Of a stretch of DNA of 64,000 nt, positions 1 to 8,542 are shown one piece after another. Source of the DNA: Dyella jiangningensis (GTDB lineage: Bacteria > Pseudomonadota > Gammaproteobacteria > Xanthomonadales > Rhodanobacteraceae); contig NZ_NFZS01000001.1 of assembly GCF_003264855.1 (NCBI RefSeq), positions 2,046,001-2,110,000 on the forward strand. Direction: 5' to 3'. Below the pieces are notes generated by a model. That model ran no database searches. It had not been told where the DNA came from and was given only the letters and a program-made list of their open reading frames with translations. The stretch's first letter is position 1. Each line of letters opens with the position of its first letter. A program made the position numbers and the translations under genes.

Positions 1-641
1 GCGTGGGCGCCGACGTGGAATTGGTGCGCCAGGGCATCGGCTCGGATCCGCGCATTGGCTACCACTTCATTTACCCGGGTGCGGGTTACGGTGGTTCGTG
101 CTTTCCCAAGGATGTGCAGGCGCTCGAGCGCACGGCGCGTGGCGTGGGCTATGACGCCCGGCTGCTGGGGGCCGTCGAAGCCGTCAACCATGACCAGAAG
201 ACCAAGCTGTTCGAGCTGATCTCGCGTCATCTGGACGGCCAGTTGAAGGGCAAGACCATCGCGTTGTGGGGCCTGGCGTTCAAACCGAACACCGACGATA
301 TGCGCGAAGCTTCCAGCCGCAACCTGATGGAGGCGCTTTGGACGGCCGGCGCCAAGGTGCGCGCGTTCGATCCCGAGGCTCGGGAGGAAACCCATCGCAT
401 CTATGGCGATCGCGAAGACCTGGTCTTGTGCGACAACGCCTACCAGGCGCTGGAAGGCGCGGATGTGCTGGCCATCATCACGGAGTGGAAGGCATTCCGA
501 AGCCCTGATTTCGCGCGCATTCGCGGCATGCTCGGCAGCCCCGCCATTTTCGACGGCCGCAACCTGTACGATCCGGTTGCGGTGGAAGAAGCCGGCCTGG
601 CCTACTACGGCATCGGTCGCGGCCGTAGCCTGAGGCGCTGA
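1..641 (+). CDS. ugd: UDP-glucose 6-dehydrogenase, C-terminal part (5' end outside the window)
   Basis: This enzyme oxidises UDP-glucose to UDP-glucuronate in two NAD-dependent steps, feeding capsule, exopolysaccharide or lipid A modification. About 212 residues are present and the frame is open at the left edge, so roughly the first half (the NAD-binding Rossmann domain) lies outside. The motif GGSCFPKD with the catalytic Cys falls near visible residue 32. It is followed by the dimerisation helix, then the C-terminal UDP-binding domain with [18 protein letters not shown]. The gene ends 2 bp before slyX. The family call is secure. Which pathway it serves cannot be told from here. Confidence 0.93.
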   Translation, partial: VGADVELVRQGIGSDPRIGYHFIYPGAGYGGSCFPKDVQALERTARGVGYDARLLGAVEAVNHDQKTKLFELISRHLDGQLKGKTIALWGLAFKPNTDDMREASSRNLMEALWTAGAKVRAFDPEAREETHRIYGDREDLVLCDNAYQALEGADVLAIITEWKAFRSPDFARIRGMLGSPAIFDGRNLYDPVAVEEAGLAYYGIGRGRSLRR

Positions 642-643
642 GC

Positions 644-862
644 GTGTCGGACGACTCGCTGCAGCAACGCCTCACCGAGCTGGAAGTGAGGCTCACCTTC
701 ATCGATGACACGGTGAGTGCGCTTGCCTCGGCGGATGCAGAGTTGTCGATGCGCATCGCTGCGCTGGAAGAAGTCATCCGTGGCTTGCGCAGCGAGTTGT
801 CGTCGCTGCGCACATCGCAGGGGCACGATCCGCACAGCGAACCCCCGCCGCCGCATTACTGA
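644..862 (+). CDS. slyX: SlyX family protein
   Basis: A 72-residue acidic protein, almost all of it a predicted coiled coil (repeats of the type LTELEVRLTFIDDTVSAL, then an RIAALEE heptad stretch), ending in a proline/histidine tail (PPPPHY). Length, coiled coil and tail are typical of SlyX, a small cytoplasmic protein of unknown function named after its position near slyD in enterics. The start is a GTG two bases after the upstream stop codon, so translation is probably coupled to ugd. No enzymatic motif is visible. Confidence 0.85.
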   Translation: MSDDSLQQRLTELEVRLTFIDDTVSALASADAELSMRIAALEEVIRGLRSELSSLRTSQGHDPHSEPPPPHY

Positions 863-904
863 CATCATTCGTACCGTACCCGCATCACGCTAGCGAGTTA
901 GAAC

Positions 905-1477
905 ATGGCCGAATCCCTGCGCGATCAGCTGCTCAAGAGCGGCATCGTCAAACAGGTCCGCGACGAAAAGCGCCCGAATCCGCCAAAGGGTGCAGCTTCG
1001 TCCAAGGGCAGCAAACCGCCGCATCCGAAGCCGCATGCGGCAGGCAAGCCGCAGGGCACGGGGCAGGGCGAGATCGACCTTGCCAAGGCCTACGCCATTC
1101 GTGCGCAGACCGAAGCCAATGAGCGCAAGCGCGCGGAACAGGCGGCCGCCGAGGAGGCGCGCCTGCGCCGCGAGCGCAAGCAGAAGATCCAGCAATTGCT
1201 GACGGGCAAGACGCTCAACAAGCCGGACGTCGACCACGTCCGGCATTTCGAGTACGGCGGCAAGATCCGGCGGGTACATGTCGATGCGGAGCAGCTTGCG
1301 GCGATCAACGCGGGAGAGCTCGGCGTGGTGCAGCAGCAGGGACGATACCTGTTGGTGACGCGTGAACTCGCCGAGCAGGTTAGGACGATCGATCCACAGC
1401 AGCTGGCGTTGCTGGTCGAACCCGGCAGCGCAAGCGGCCTCGGCGAAGACGGCGTGCCTGACGACCTGATGTGGTGA
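905..1477 (+). CDS. DUF2058 domain-containing protein
   Basis: A 190-residue highly charged protein. The N-terminus (MAESLRDQLLKSGIV) and the Lys/Arg/Glu-rich helical segment around residues 60-100 match the DUF2058 family (YaiL-like), sometimes called nucleoprotein or polynucleotide-processing regulators on thin evidence. Residues 105-165 form a more globular C-terminal part (VRHFEYGGKIRRVHV...GRYLLVTRELAEQV). The Pro/Lys-rich linker at residues 22-50 looks disordered and could bind nucleic acid, which is inference. It is the last gene before an intrinsic terminator. Confidence 0.8.
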   Translation: MAESLRDQLLKSGIVKQVRDEKRPNPPKGAASSKGSKPPHPKPHAAGKPQGTGQGEIDLAKAYAIRAQTEANERKRAEQAAAEEARLRRERKQKIQQLLTGKTLNKPDVDHVRHFEYGGKIRRVHVDAEQLAAINAGELGVVQQQGRYLLVTRELAEQVRTIDPQQLALLVEPGSASGLGEDGVPDDLMW

Positions 1478-1507
1478 CGCGCGCCGGCAAATCGCGCCGT
1501 CAGGCAT

Positions 1508-1538
1508 AAAAAACGCCCGGTGAAAGCCGGGCGTTTTG
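1508..1538. terminator. Rho-independent terminator, probably bidirectional
   Basis: Inverted repeat AACGCCCGG (1512-1520) / CCGGGCGTT (1527-1535) with a 6-nt loop, flanked by an A-run on the left and a T-run on the right. It can therefore stop transcription from the DUF2058 gene (+) and from the convergent beta-oxidation gene (-). Confidence 0.85.
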
Positions 1539-1555
1539 CTTGGTGGATGGGGCGA

Positions 1556-3655
1556 TCAGGCTTCGATGTCTTCGGTCTGCTCCGTCGTTGCCGGTATCTC
1601 GAAACCGGTCTGGGCGAGCGCCGGCAAATCCCAGCCCTGCTTCGGCGAGAAACGTTCGCCGTAGCGCTGGGCGAGCCTTTCGAGCTTGCCTTTCACCACG
1701 GTGGCGCCTTCGCTGCGCACATATTGGATCGGGCCGCCACGGAACGGCGCAAAGCCGGTGCCGAAGATCACGCCGGCATCCAACAGGTCGGCATCGTCGA
1801 CGACGCCGTCAGCCAGGCAGGCCACTGCTTCGTTCACCATAGGCAGGATCATGCGGTCCTGCAGGTCGGCCGGAACGTTGTAGTCAGGGTCGACCTCGGG
1901 CTTCTGCGGCTTGCCGTCCTGCCAGATATAGATGCCCTGTCCGTCCTTCTTGCCGCGCTTGCCGGCGGCGAGCTTGTCCTCCAGTCCCGGGGGCAGCTCG
2001 AGGCCAAGGAAAGGCGCGAGCTCCTTGCCGACGGAGGCGCAAACGTCCAGGCCCACCGTGTCCGCCAGTTCGATCGGGCCCATCGGCATGCCGAATTTCC
2101 GGGCTTCCTTGTCGAGCACCGGGCCGGGCACGCCTTCGCTGTACAGGCGCATGGATTCCAGCAGGTACGGCATCAGGATGCGGTTGACCAGGAATCCGGG
2201 CGTGCCCTTGACTGCGACAGGCAGCTTGCCGATGGCCTTGCAGAATGCGAGCGCGCGTTTCTCGGCGTCCGCGTCGAGCCGGTCGTGCCGCACCACTTCC
2301 ACCAGCGGCATCTGCGCCACCGGATTGAAGAAGTGCAGGCCCAGGAAGCGCTGCGGCGCCTTCAGGTCGACACGCAGTTCATCCAGCGGAATGCTGGACG
2401 TGTTGGTCGCGAGGAGTTCATCGGACTGGAACTGCGGCTCGATGCTGGCGTACAACGCCTTCTTGGCTTCGGCGTTCTCGAAGATCGCCTCGATGGCCAG
2501 GTCGGCCGTCGCCACGCCCTTGCCTTCGACATCGGCACGAAGCCTTCGTGCGGTTGCCTCGACCTTGTCCGCCGTCTTGAGCTTCTTTTCGTAGAGCTGT
2601 CGCGCACGATCCAGCGCGGGCTGGATGTACTTCATTTCGCGGTCCTGCAAGGTGACCTCAAAGCCCTTGAAGGCGGCCCATGCGGCGATGTCCCCACCCA
2701 TTACGCCGGCACCGACCACATGCACGTGCTTGATGTTGTGTTCGATGCCGCTGCCCTGGCTCTTGAGGCGTTCCTGCAGGAAAAAAATGCGGATGAGGTT
2801 CTGCGCCGTGGTGGTTTCGGCCAGCTTGGCCACCGACCGGGCCTCGAGCTTGAGTCGCTGCTGGATGCTCGGGCCGCCGCGCTTCCAGACGTCGATCAGG
2901 GCGAATGGTGCCGGATAGTGTTCCTTGCGTACCTTGGCCGCCGTCTGCTTGACCACCATCGGCGCAAGGATCTGGCGCGCCACCCAGGTGTTGGTGGCCC
3001 ATGCCTTGGCGCGCAGGGCGAACGGCCGGGCATGCGGCCGGCGCAGCAGGGCGCGCGCTTCGGCCAGCAATTCGGCCGGCGGCGCCAGGCGATCGACCAC
3101 GCCCAGGGCAAGGGCACGCTTGGCCGACAGTGCCCTGCCGGTGAGCATCACGGGCAGGGCATCGGTGGCGCCGATCAGCCTCGGCAGCCGGGCCGATCCA
3201 CCCCAGCCCGGATGGATGCCGAGCATCACTTCGGGCAGGCCGATGCGGGTCTTTTCGTCGTCTGCGGCGATGCGCTGGCGGCAGGCGAGGATCAGCTCGG
3301 TGCCTCCGCCCATGCAGGCGCCGTGCACGGCAGCCACCGTCGGGCAGGGCAGGCGGGCCAGCGATTCGAACACGCGCTGGCCGTTCTCGATGTTTTCCAG
3401 CACCGTGCCATGCTGGGCGTAGGTGACGAATTCCTTGATGTCGGCACCGACGGCGAAGCCGAACGGCTTGGCCGAATGGATCAGCACGCCCGCCGGCTTC
3501 TCGATGGCCAGGCGTTCCACGATCTGGCCGAGCTCGTCCAGCACTTCGCGCGAAAAGGCATTGACGTTGCTGCCGGCGCGGTCGAGGGAGAGGGTGACGA
3601 TGCCGCTGTCGTCCAGGCTCGTCTTCCAGTGATTGAAGCGCAATCCTTCGAACAT
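1556..3655 (-). CDS. FadB/FadJ-type 3-hydroxyacyl-CoA dehydrogenase / enoyl-CoA hydratase
   Basis: Multifunctional alpha subunit of fatty-acid beta-oxidation: hydrates trans-2-enoyl-CoA and oxidises the 3-hydroxyacyl-CoA with NAD. From the chosen ATG (699 aa; FadB is about 729, FadJ about 714) residues 1-190 are a crotonase domain with the GGGTEL glutamate and the second glutamate in GLPEVMLG. Residues about 300-480 are the Rossmann dehydrogenase (GAGVMGGDIA) with the catalytic His in GLHFFNPVAQMP. The rest is the paired C-terminal dehydrogenase fold. Starts further upstream (3691, 3742) are open in frame but lack family similarity. No thiolase (fadA/fadI) gene is adjacent, so the partner must be elsewhere. 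FadB and FadJ cannot be separated by eye. Confidence 0.92.
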   Translation of the reverse strand: MFEGLRFNHWKTSLDDSGIVTLSLDRAGSNVNAFSREVLDELGQIVERLAIEKPAGVLIHSAKPFGFAVGADIKEFVTYAQHGTVLENIENGQRVFESLARLPCPTVAAVHGACMGGGTELILACRQRIAADDEKTRIGLPEVMLGIHPGWGGSARLPRLIGATDALPVMLTGRALSAKRALALGVVDRLAPPAELLAEARALLRRPHARPFALRAKAWATNTWVARQILAPMVVKQTAAKVRKEHYPAPFALIDVWKRGGPSIQQRLKLEARSVAKLAETTTAQNLIRIFFLQERLKSQGSGIEHNIKHVHVVGAGVMGGDIAAWAAFKGFEVTLQDREMKYIQPALDRARQLYEKKLKTADKVEATARRLRADVEGKGVATADLAIEAIFENAEAKKALYASIEPQFQSDELLATNTSSIPLDELRVDLKAPQRFLGLHFFNPVAQMPLVEVVRHDRLDADAEKRALAFCKAIGKLPVAVKGTPGFLVNRILMPYLLESMRLYSEGVPGPVLDKEARKFGMPMGPIELADTVGLDVCASVGKELAPFLGLELPPGLEDKLAAGKRGKKDGQGIYIWQDGKPQKPEVDPDYNVPADLQDRMILPMVNEAVACLADGVVDDADLLDAGVIFGTGFAPFRGGPIQYVRSEGATVVKGKLERLAQRYGERFSPKQGWDLPALAQTGFEIPATTEQTEDIEA

Positions 3656-3860
3656 AAAGGGTACTGGGGTGACCGGGAAGCCTTGCACCATACCTTCCCG
3701 TAGCGAGGAATGCGAGACGGCCCAGGCGCACCCTCCAGGCAAGCATGAATATCCTGTAAAACCGCGTCTTGTGCGCTAACGCATGAAATGCATCACGGAA
3801 TCCGACAAGGCTTGCATCCCACCTAGGCGAAGACCTTCAGACCACGTAATTTAAGGCCTA

Positions 3861-4358
3861 ATGAGTACTGCCATCGCACCCCCTCCCAGCCAGACCGGCG
3901 CCGAAATTCTCGAGCGCATCCTGGGCGCGCGCGGCAACCTCATCGCGCTCGAAGGTGGCGAGGACCTTGGCCTGATCGGACAGATGCGTTCCCTTGTGCG
4001 GCGCAGCGGTCAGACCGTCTACCTGTGGACGCCTGAAGTCGGCCTGGGCAACCTGCGCGAAGAGCATGTCGGCCTGCCTGGTTCGCAGCGCCTGAATATC
4101 GCCCTGCGTTACATGCAGCAGAGCAATCACTTCGGCATCTACCTGCTGCAGCGGTTGCCTTTGCCGCTGGCCATGGCGGACGCCACGCTGTTGCGGCAGC
4201 TGGCGCGCGCGAATACTGGCCATGTGCGGCGCGTGGTGCTGCTGGACCCACCGGAAGCCGTGATTTCCAGTTTCAACGATGTGTTGGTGCGCCTGAGCTG
4301 CCAGCCCAAACCGGCGCAGCGTCCTCGACTGCGTGACGGTCGGTGGCTGCTGGCATGA
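3861..4358 (+). CDS. Protein of unknown function, translationally coupled to the GGDEF/EAL gene
   Basis: 165 residues, no signal peptide or membrane segment. The pattern (NLIALEGGEDLGLIGQMRSL, TVYLWTPEVGL, GIYLLQRLPLPL, TLLRQLARA, RRVVLLDPP) weakly resembles the degenerate P-loop-like N-terminal domain found in front of Ycf46-type AAA ATPases. No Walker A or ATPase core is present, so no activity is claimed. The ATG follows AAGG at -9. Its stop overlaps the next gene's start (ATGA at 4355-4358), so the two products are probably made together and may act together in c-di-GMP signalling. That link is inference. Confidence 0.7.
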   Translation: MSTAIAPPPSQTGAEILERILGARGNLIALEGGEDLGLIGQMRSLVRRSGQTVYLWTPEVGLGNLREEHVGLPGSQRLNIALRYMQQSNHFGIYLLQRLPLPLAMADATLLRQLARANTGHVRRVVLLDPPEAVISSFNDVLVRLSCQPKPAQRPRLRDGRWLLA

Positions 4359-6913
4359 CGGGGTCGGCCGGCATCCTCGTCGTTGCGGCGCAACGCGAAC
4401 TGCGCCGTGCGCTGTTCGACACGTTCGATCGTGATGGCCACTACGTCGTGCATTCCGCCCGCGATGCAACCCATGCGGGCATCCTGCTGGAAGGGCGGGG
4501 TGCACTCGCGTTGATCGTCGTAGTGTTCGACGGCGACGGCCGCGAAGCGGCGATCGGGCTGGACGCGTTGCGCCAGTTGCCGGCTTGTGCCGACGCGCCG
4601 CTCATCGCCGTGCTGGACGACGCGGCCATGCTCAAGCCGACCGTGTTGCCGGCTGGCGTGGCGGATTGGCTGTATGCCTCGCAGATCGAACACGAATTGC
4701 TTGCGCGTTGTCAACGGATGCAGAAAGCCTTGCGCGCCGGCGCCGCTCCCGGTGCGGCCATGGCGGCCAGCGATGGAGACTATCGCTTCGCGTTCGACGA
4801 GGTCGAAAGCGAATGGTTGATCGTGGATCCCTCCCGGGGCCGCATCCTCGAATGCAGCGCTTCGGTGGCGAGCCACAGCGGGCTCGGTGAACACGAGCTG
4901 CGGGGAAGGCCCCTGCAAGATGTGCTCGCCTTTTCCGATATCCGCGCCGAGCAGGTGCTTGCTGAAGGTTCGCGCCGCTGGCATCCCTGTCACCGGCGCT
5001 CCGTGCGTGGTGCGGATTCGGGGGAAGCCAGCGCGCGTCCGATCCGCCATGCAGGTCGTGACGTGGTGGCCTTGTTGTTCCGCAGTGACCGGGCCGGCGT
5101 ACGTGCCGAGGTGGCGCTCGGTCTGTTGGCGCGGATGTTCGGCGCCGGCAGCGGCGACGAGGGCATCGCCGAAGCGGCGCGCCTGCTCTATGAGGAAATG
5201 GGCTTCGATTACGTCGCCGTCTGGTCCGCGCGTCAGGACGAGGGTGGCGCTCCGGTGCAATTGGTGCAGTACTGGCGCGGCGATGAGCAGCTATGGCCGG
5301 GCCCGCATCTGCAAAGTTCGTTGCGCCTGGTGCTGTCGGGCCAGGCGATGATGCATCAGGCCGATGCCGCGCGCTTGGCCCCGATGGATCCCTTGCTCGA
5401 GCAGTTGGGGTTGGCAGGCTTCGCCGGTTGGCCGTTGCAGGACGAGCGTCGCACCGTACTGGGTGCCTTGCTCGTGGGTACACGACAGCCCCTGCCGTCA
5501 CTCGCCATCGTGCAGCCGGTGCTGCGTTGCGCAGCGTCCCGCTTCGCCCATGCGCTCGAGCTTCGCCACACGCGCGAGCAGGGCCGCGCCGAAGGCCTGC
5601 TCGATGCCTTGACGGGCTTGCCGAACCGCCTGTTGTTCAACGATCGCCTGGACACGGTGATCCGCGAGGCCAACCGCACGGGCGAATCCTTCGCCCTGCT
5701 GTTCGTCGACCTTGATCGTTTCAAGACCATCAACGACACGCTCGGCCACGCGGTGGGCGACCAGGTGCTGCTCACCACCACGCAGCGACTGCGCGGTTCC
5801 GTGCGCGCATCGGACACCGTGGCCCGTTATGCGGGCGACGAATTCGTGGTAATCCTGCGCCACATCGTCAAGAACGAAGACGTGTTGCGTATCGCAGAGA
5901 AGATCGTGCAGGTGATGGGTGCGCCGCTGCGCATCGATGACGGTACGGAACTGCAGGTCACCGCATCAATCGGCGTGAGTTTCTTTCCCGACGATGCGCC
6001 CGACGCGGAAACCCTGCTCAAGCACGCCGACGAAGCGATGTACGCGGCCAAGAGCCTGGGCCGCAACAACTACCAGATCTTCGAGGGCAGCGCACAGCAA
6101 TCGCAGCAGCAGAACCTCGCCCTGAAGTCGGGCCTGCGCCATGCGGAACACAAGGGCGAGCTGCGCGTGTTCTATCAACCCCAGGTCGACGCCAACAGCG
6201 AAGACATCGTGGGCATGGAAGCGCTGGTGCGCTGGGAACATCCCGAGCTGGGTTTCATCGGCCCCGGCTTCTTCATTCCGCTGGCCGAGGAAACCGGCCT
6301 GATCGTCTCGATCGGCGAATGGGTGCTGCGCACCGCCTGCCGTCATGCACAGGAATGGGAGCGCCGCTACGGCCTGGGTCTGCGTCTTGGCGTGAACCTT
6401 TCGGCGGTGCAGCTGATGCAGCCGAACCTGCTCGAGGTGGTGGCTTCCGCCCTCGAAGAGAGCGGGCTCGAGGCCTCACTGCTGGAGATGGAGGTCACCG
6501 AAAGCATCAGCATCAAGGAAGCCCCGAACCTGGTGGAAAACCTGCAAGGCCTCCACCGGCTTGGTTGCCGCATTGCGATCGACGATTTTGGCACCGGCGC
6601 CGCCTCGCTCGACTACCTGCGCAAGTTGCCCGCCGATCGCATCAAGATCGACCAGAGCTTCGTGCGCAACATCGGCGTCGATCCGGATGACGAGGCCATC
6701 GTGCGAGCGACGATCGAAATGGCCCACCGCCTCAAGCGCGGCGTCGTGGCCGAGGGCGTGGAAACCGAGCAGCACATGCAGTTCCTCCGCGCCAACCAGT
6801 GTGACGAATTGCAGGGCTTCCTGTTCTGCCGACCGTTGCCGCAACCTTCCTTCGAGAAGCTCCTGCAGGAGCGCCAGTCCCTGCTGGCCGGTGTCAGCGG
6901 CACCGCTGCCTGA
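4355..6913 (+). CDS. Pseudo-receiver/PAS/GAF/GGDEF/EAL protein (c-di-GMP synthesis and breakdown)
   Basis: 852-residue cytoplasmic signalling protein. Order: a receiver-like domain (about 5-115) lacking the acidic pair after the first strand; a PAS-like segment (about 130-240); a GAF-like segment (about 245-400); a diguanylate cyclase domain (416-575) with DALTGLPNR, the variant active-site motif AGDEF near 493, and an RASD inhibitory I-site five residues before it; and an EAL phosphodiesterase domain (590-845) with EALVRW, EVTES, IDDFGTG, KIDQSFV and AEGVET all intact. The EAL half should be active. The cyclase half is probably active, since AGDEF is tolerated in the family. ATG 4355 is preferred over the in-frame GTG 12 bp earlier because it overlaps the upstream stop. 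Confidence 0.93.
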   Translation: MTGSAGILVVAAQRELRRALFDTFDRDGHYVVHSARDATHAGILLEGRGALALIVVVFDGDGREAAIGLDALRQLPACADAPLIAVLDDAAMLKPTVLPAGVADWLYASQIEHELLARCQRMQKALRAGAAPGAAMAASDGDYRFAFDEVESEWLIVDPSRGRILECSASVASHSGLGEHELRGRPLQDVLAFSDIRAEQVLAEGSRRWHPCHRRSVRGADSGEASARPIRHAGRDVVALLFRSDRAGVRAEVALGLLARMFGAGSGDEGIAEAARLLYEEMGFDYVAVWSARQDEGGAPVQLVQYWRGDEQLWPGPHLQSSLRLVLSGQAMMHQADAARLAPMDPLLEQLGLAGFAGWPLQDERRTVLGALLVGTRQPLPSLAIVQPVLRCAASRFAHALELRHTREQGRAEGLLDALTGLPNRLLFNDRLDTVIREANRTGESFALLFVDLDRFKTINDTLGHAVGDQVLLTTTQRLRGSVRASDTVARYAGDEFVVILRHIVKNEDVLRIAEKIVQVMGAPLRIDDGTELQVTASIGVSFFPDDAPDAETLLKHADEAMYAAKSLGRNNYQIFEGSAQQSQQQNLALKSGLRHAEHKGELRVFYQPQVDANSEDIVGMEALVRWEHPELGFIGPGFFIPLAEETGLIVSIGEWVLRTACRHAQEWERRYGLGLRLGVNLSAVQLMQPNLLEVVASALEESGLEASLLEMEVTESISIKEAPNLVENLQGLHRLGCRIAIDDFGTGAASLDYLRKLPADRIKIDQSFVRNIGVDPDDEAIVRATIEMAHRLKRGVVAEGVETEQHMQFLRANQCDELQGFLFCRPLPQPSFEKLLQERQSLLAGVSGTAA

Positions 6914-6949
6914 CTTGCAGGCATAGCCGACATCCCCATATCGGTAGCC

Positions 6950-6966
6950 AGGGCGGGCGCCGCCCT
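6950..6966. terminator. GC-rich hairpin after the GGDEF/EAL gene
   Basis: Perfect 7-bp stem AGGGCGG/CCGCCCT with a 3-nt loop, 36 bp past the stop codon. There is no T-run, so termination is only a possibility. Confidence 0.3.
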
Positions 6967-7091
6967 CGCGGCCATGTCCTGATAGGAAATGGGCTGGTTG
7001 CAGGTACGCCTCATGGGCGGCCGTGCGTTTTCCCTTTCAGGTCCGCCACGGCGACCTCCCGCAGGGGTTGGTAAACGTACGCCGACATGCT

Positions 7092-7118
7092 GAACTAGGA
7101 CGCGATGCGCTTGTCTGA
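7092..7118 (+). promoter_or_regulatory. Candidate sigma-E (RpoE) autoregulatory promoter
   Basis: GAACTA (7092-7097), exactly 16 nt, then TCTGA (7114-7118), 66 bp ahead of the rpoE start codon. The group-wide sigma-E consensus is close to GAACTT-N16-TCTGA, so only the last base of the -35 differs. Autoregulation of rpoE by its own product is well established in gammaproteobacteria. Confidence 0.6.
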
Positions 7119-7183
7119 GCAACTCGCTCCCATCCTCAGGGCATCCCAGGCGCTTGGCAGCATCGACGAAGGAGACGGCCCGA

Positions 7184-7780
7184 ATGGGCGAAAACGAACT
7201 GGACAGTGCGCTGGTCGAGCGCGTCCAACAAGGGGACAAGCGGGCTTTTGACCTGCTGGTGCGCAAGTACCAGCACAAGGTCATCGGGCTGGTTTCGCGC
7301 TATGTGAAGAACCAGAGCGAAAGCGAAGACATCGCGCAGGAAGCGTTCATCCGTGCCTGGCGCGCCATCGGTTCGTTCCGTGGCGAAAGTGCTTTCTATA
7401 CTTGGTTGTACAAAATTGCCGTGAATACGGCCAAGAATCACCTGGTGGCCATGGGCCGTCGTCCTCCGACCGACGACATCGCGATCGAAGACGCCGTCTT
7501 CGTGCCCGGCGCGGATCGCATGCAGGAAAGCGCGACCCCCGAGCGCGAACTCATGCGACAGGAAATTGAACAAACCGTATTTTCCACTGTCCAATCGCTG
7601 CCCGAGGAATTACGGACCGCGATTACCCTGCGTGAAGTGGACGGTTTGAGCTACGAGGAAATCGCCGAAGCCATGGGTTGCCCGATAGGTACGGTGCGTT
7701 CACGTATTTTTCGGGCGCGTGAAGCTATCGATGAAAAACTGCGGCCGCTCCTGTCCGACCGCGAGGACAAGAAACCATGA
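7184..7780 (+). CDS. rpoE: RNA polymerase sigma-E factor RpoE (AlgU)
   Basis: 198-residue ECF sigma factor for envelope stress. Region 2 (residues 20-90) contains FDLLVRKYQHKV and the DIAQEAFIRAWRAI helix. Region 4 (about 135-185) has LREVDGLSYEEIAEAMGCP followed by IGTVRSRIFRAREAI. The start at 7184 is preferred over an in-frame codon 30 bp upstream because AAGGAGA lies at 7169-7175 and the protein then begins like other RpoE proteins. It is first in an rpoE-rseA-mucD cluster, has an ATGA overlap with rseA, and follows a candidate sigma-E promoter. Confidence 0.96.
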   Translation: MGENELDSALVERVQQGDKRAFDLLVRKYQHKVIGLVSRYVKNQSESEDIAQEAFIRAWRAIGSFRGESAFYTWLYKIAVNTAKNHLVAMGRRPPTDDIAIEDAVFVPGADRMQESATPERELMRQEIEQTVFSTVQSLPEELRTAITLREVDGLSYEEIAEAMGCPIGTVRSRIFRAREAIDEKLRPLLSDREDKKP

Positions 7781-8433
7781 CTGACAACCAACGCGAAAAC
7801 CTGTCTGCCGGCATGGATGGCGAGCTGTCGCAGGAGGAGCTGCGCTTCCTCCTGCGGCGGATCGACCATGACGCGGCACTGCAGCAGGCATGGTCGCGCT
7901 ATCACGTGGCACGTGATGGCTTGCGCCGCCGGCTGCCGCCGCTCGCCAGCGATGGCTTCGCGGGTCGTGTGATGCAGGCGATCGAACAGGAACGCGTCGT
8001 GGCAAGCGGCAAGCCGCGCCGCCATTGGCTGCATTGGTCGGCCGGTGGCGCCATCGCGGCAGGCGTGGCCGTGGCGGCGCTGATGGTCGCGCAGCCGGCC
8101 GGTCAGCCGGATCATCTGTCCCCGCAAATGGCGTCGGCTCCCGCCAAGGCGGCCGAGCAGGATGGCGGGATGCTGGCGAATGTCGGTGCGGGAGCGCCGG
8201 CCGTGGCGCCACCCGGACTCAATGTCTATTCGGATGTGCCTTACCACATCAGCCAGCAGGCATCCGCGACGCTCGATGGCGACAGCCGCACGCTGCTCTA
8301 TTCGCGCAACAGCCTGTCCCCGTATCGTGTGGCGCGTTATCCGGCGAGCAGCAGCGATGGCAGTTACCTGCTGTTGATCCATCCCGACCAGGCGCAGCAG
8401 CCGTCGGCGCCGGCGCCAGCCACCCCGCAATGA
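7777..8433 (+). CDS. rseA: Sigma-E negative regulator RseA (MucA-type anti-sigma factor)
   Basis: 218 residues. The N-terminal domain (1-75; LSAGMDGELSQEELRFLLRR, then AWSRYHVARDGLR) is the sigma-binding RseA_N fold. One membrane segment at about 88-108 (AGGAIAAGVAVAALMV) puts the remainder in the periplasm, where regulated proteolysis would free RpoE. The periplasmic part ends in a Pro/Ala/Gln-rich tail. ATG overlaps the rpoE stop by 4 bp. No rseB/mucB gene follows; the next gene is the mucD protease. Confidence 0.9.
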   Translation: MTDNQRENLSAGMDGELSQEELRFLLRRIDHDAALQQAWSRYHVARDGLRRRLPPLASDGFAGRVMQAIEQERVVASGKPRRHWLHWSAGGAIAAGVAVAALMVAQPAGQPDHLSPQMASAPAKAAEQDGGMLANVGAGAPAVAPPGLNVYSDVPYHISQQASATLDGDSRTLLYSRNSLSPYRVARYPASSSDGSYLLLIHPDQAQQPSAPAPATPQ

Positions 8434-8542
8434 CGCGAAGCCGTGTGTTGCCTGCCGCGGCCTTGCCCCTTCCCGAGATCACCTGCTTCACCCGGCCTGC
8501 CCAGCAGGCTGGTCGGGTGCGCGCGCAAACACGGAGGATGAG

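Noticed and set aside
1520-3703. Plus-strand frame of about 727 codons opposite the FadB-type gene
   Set aside because: Antisense of a clearly conserved enzyme; composition typical of a shadow frame and it begins inside a terminator.
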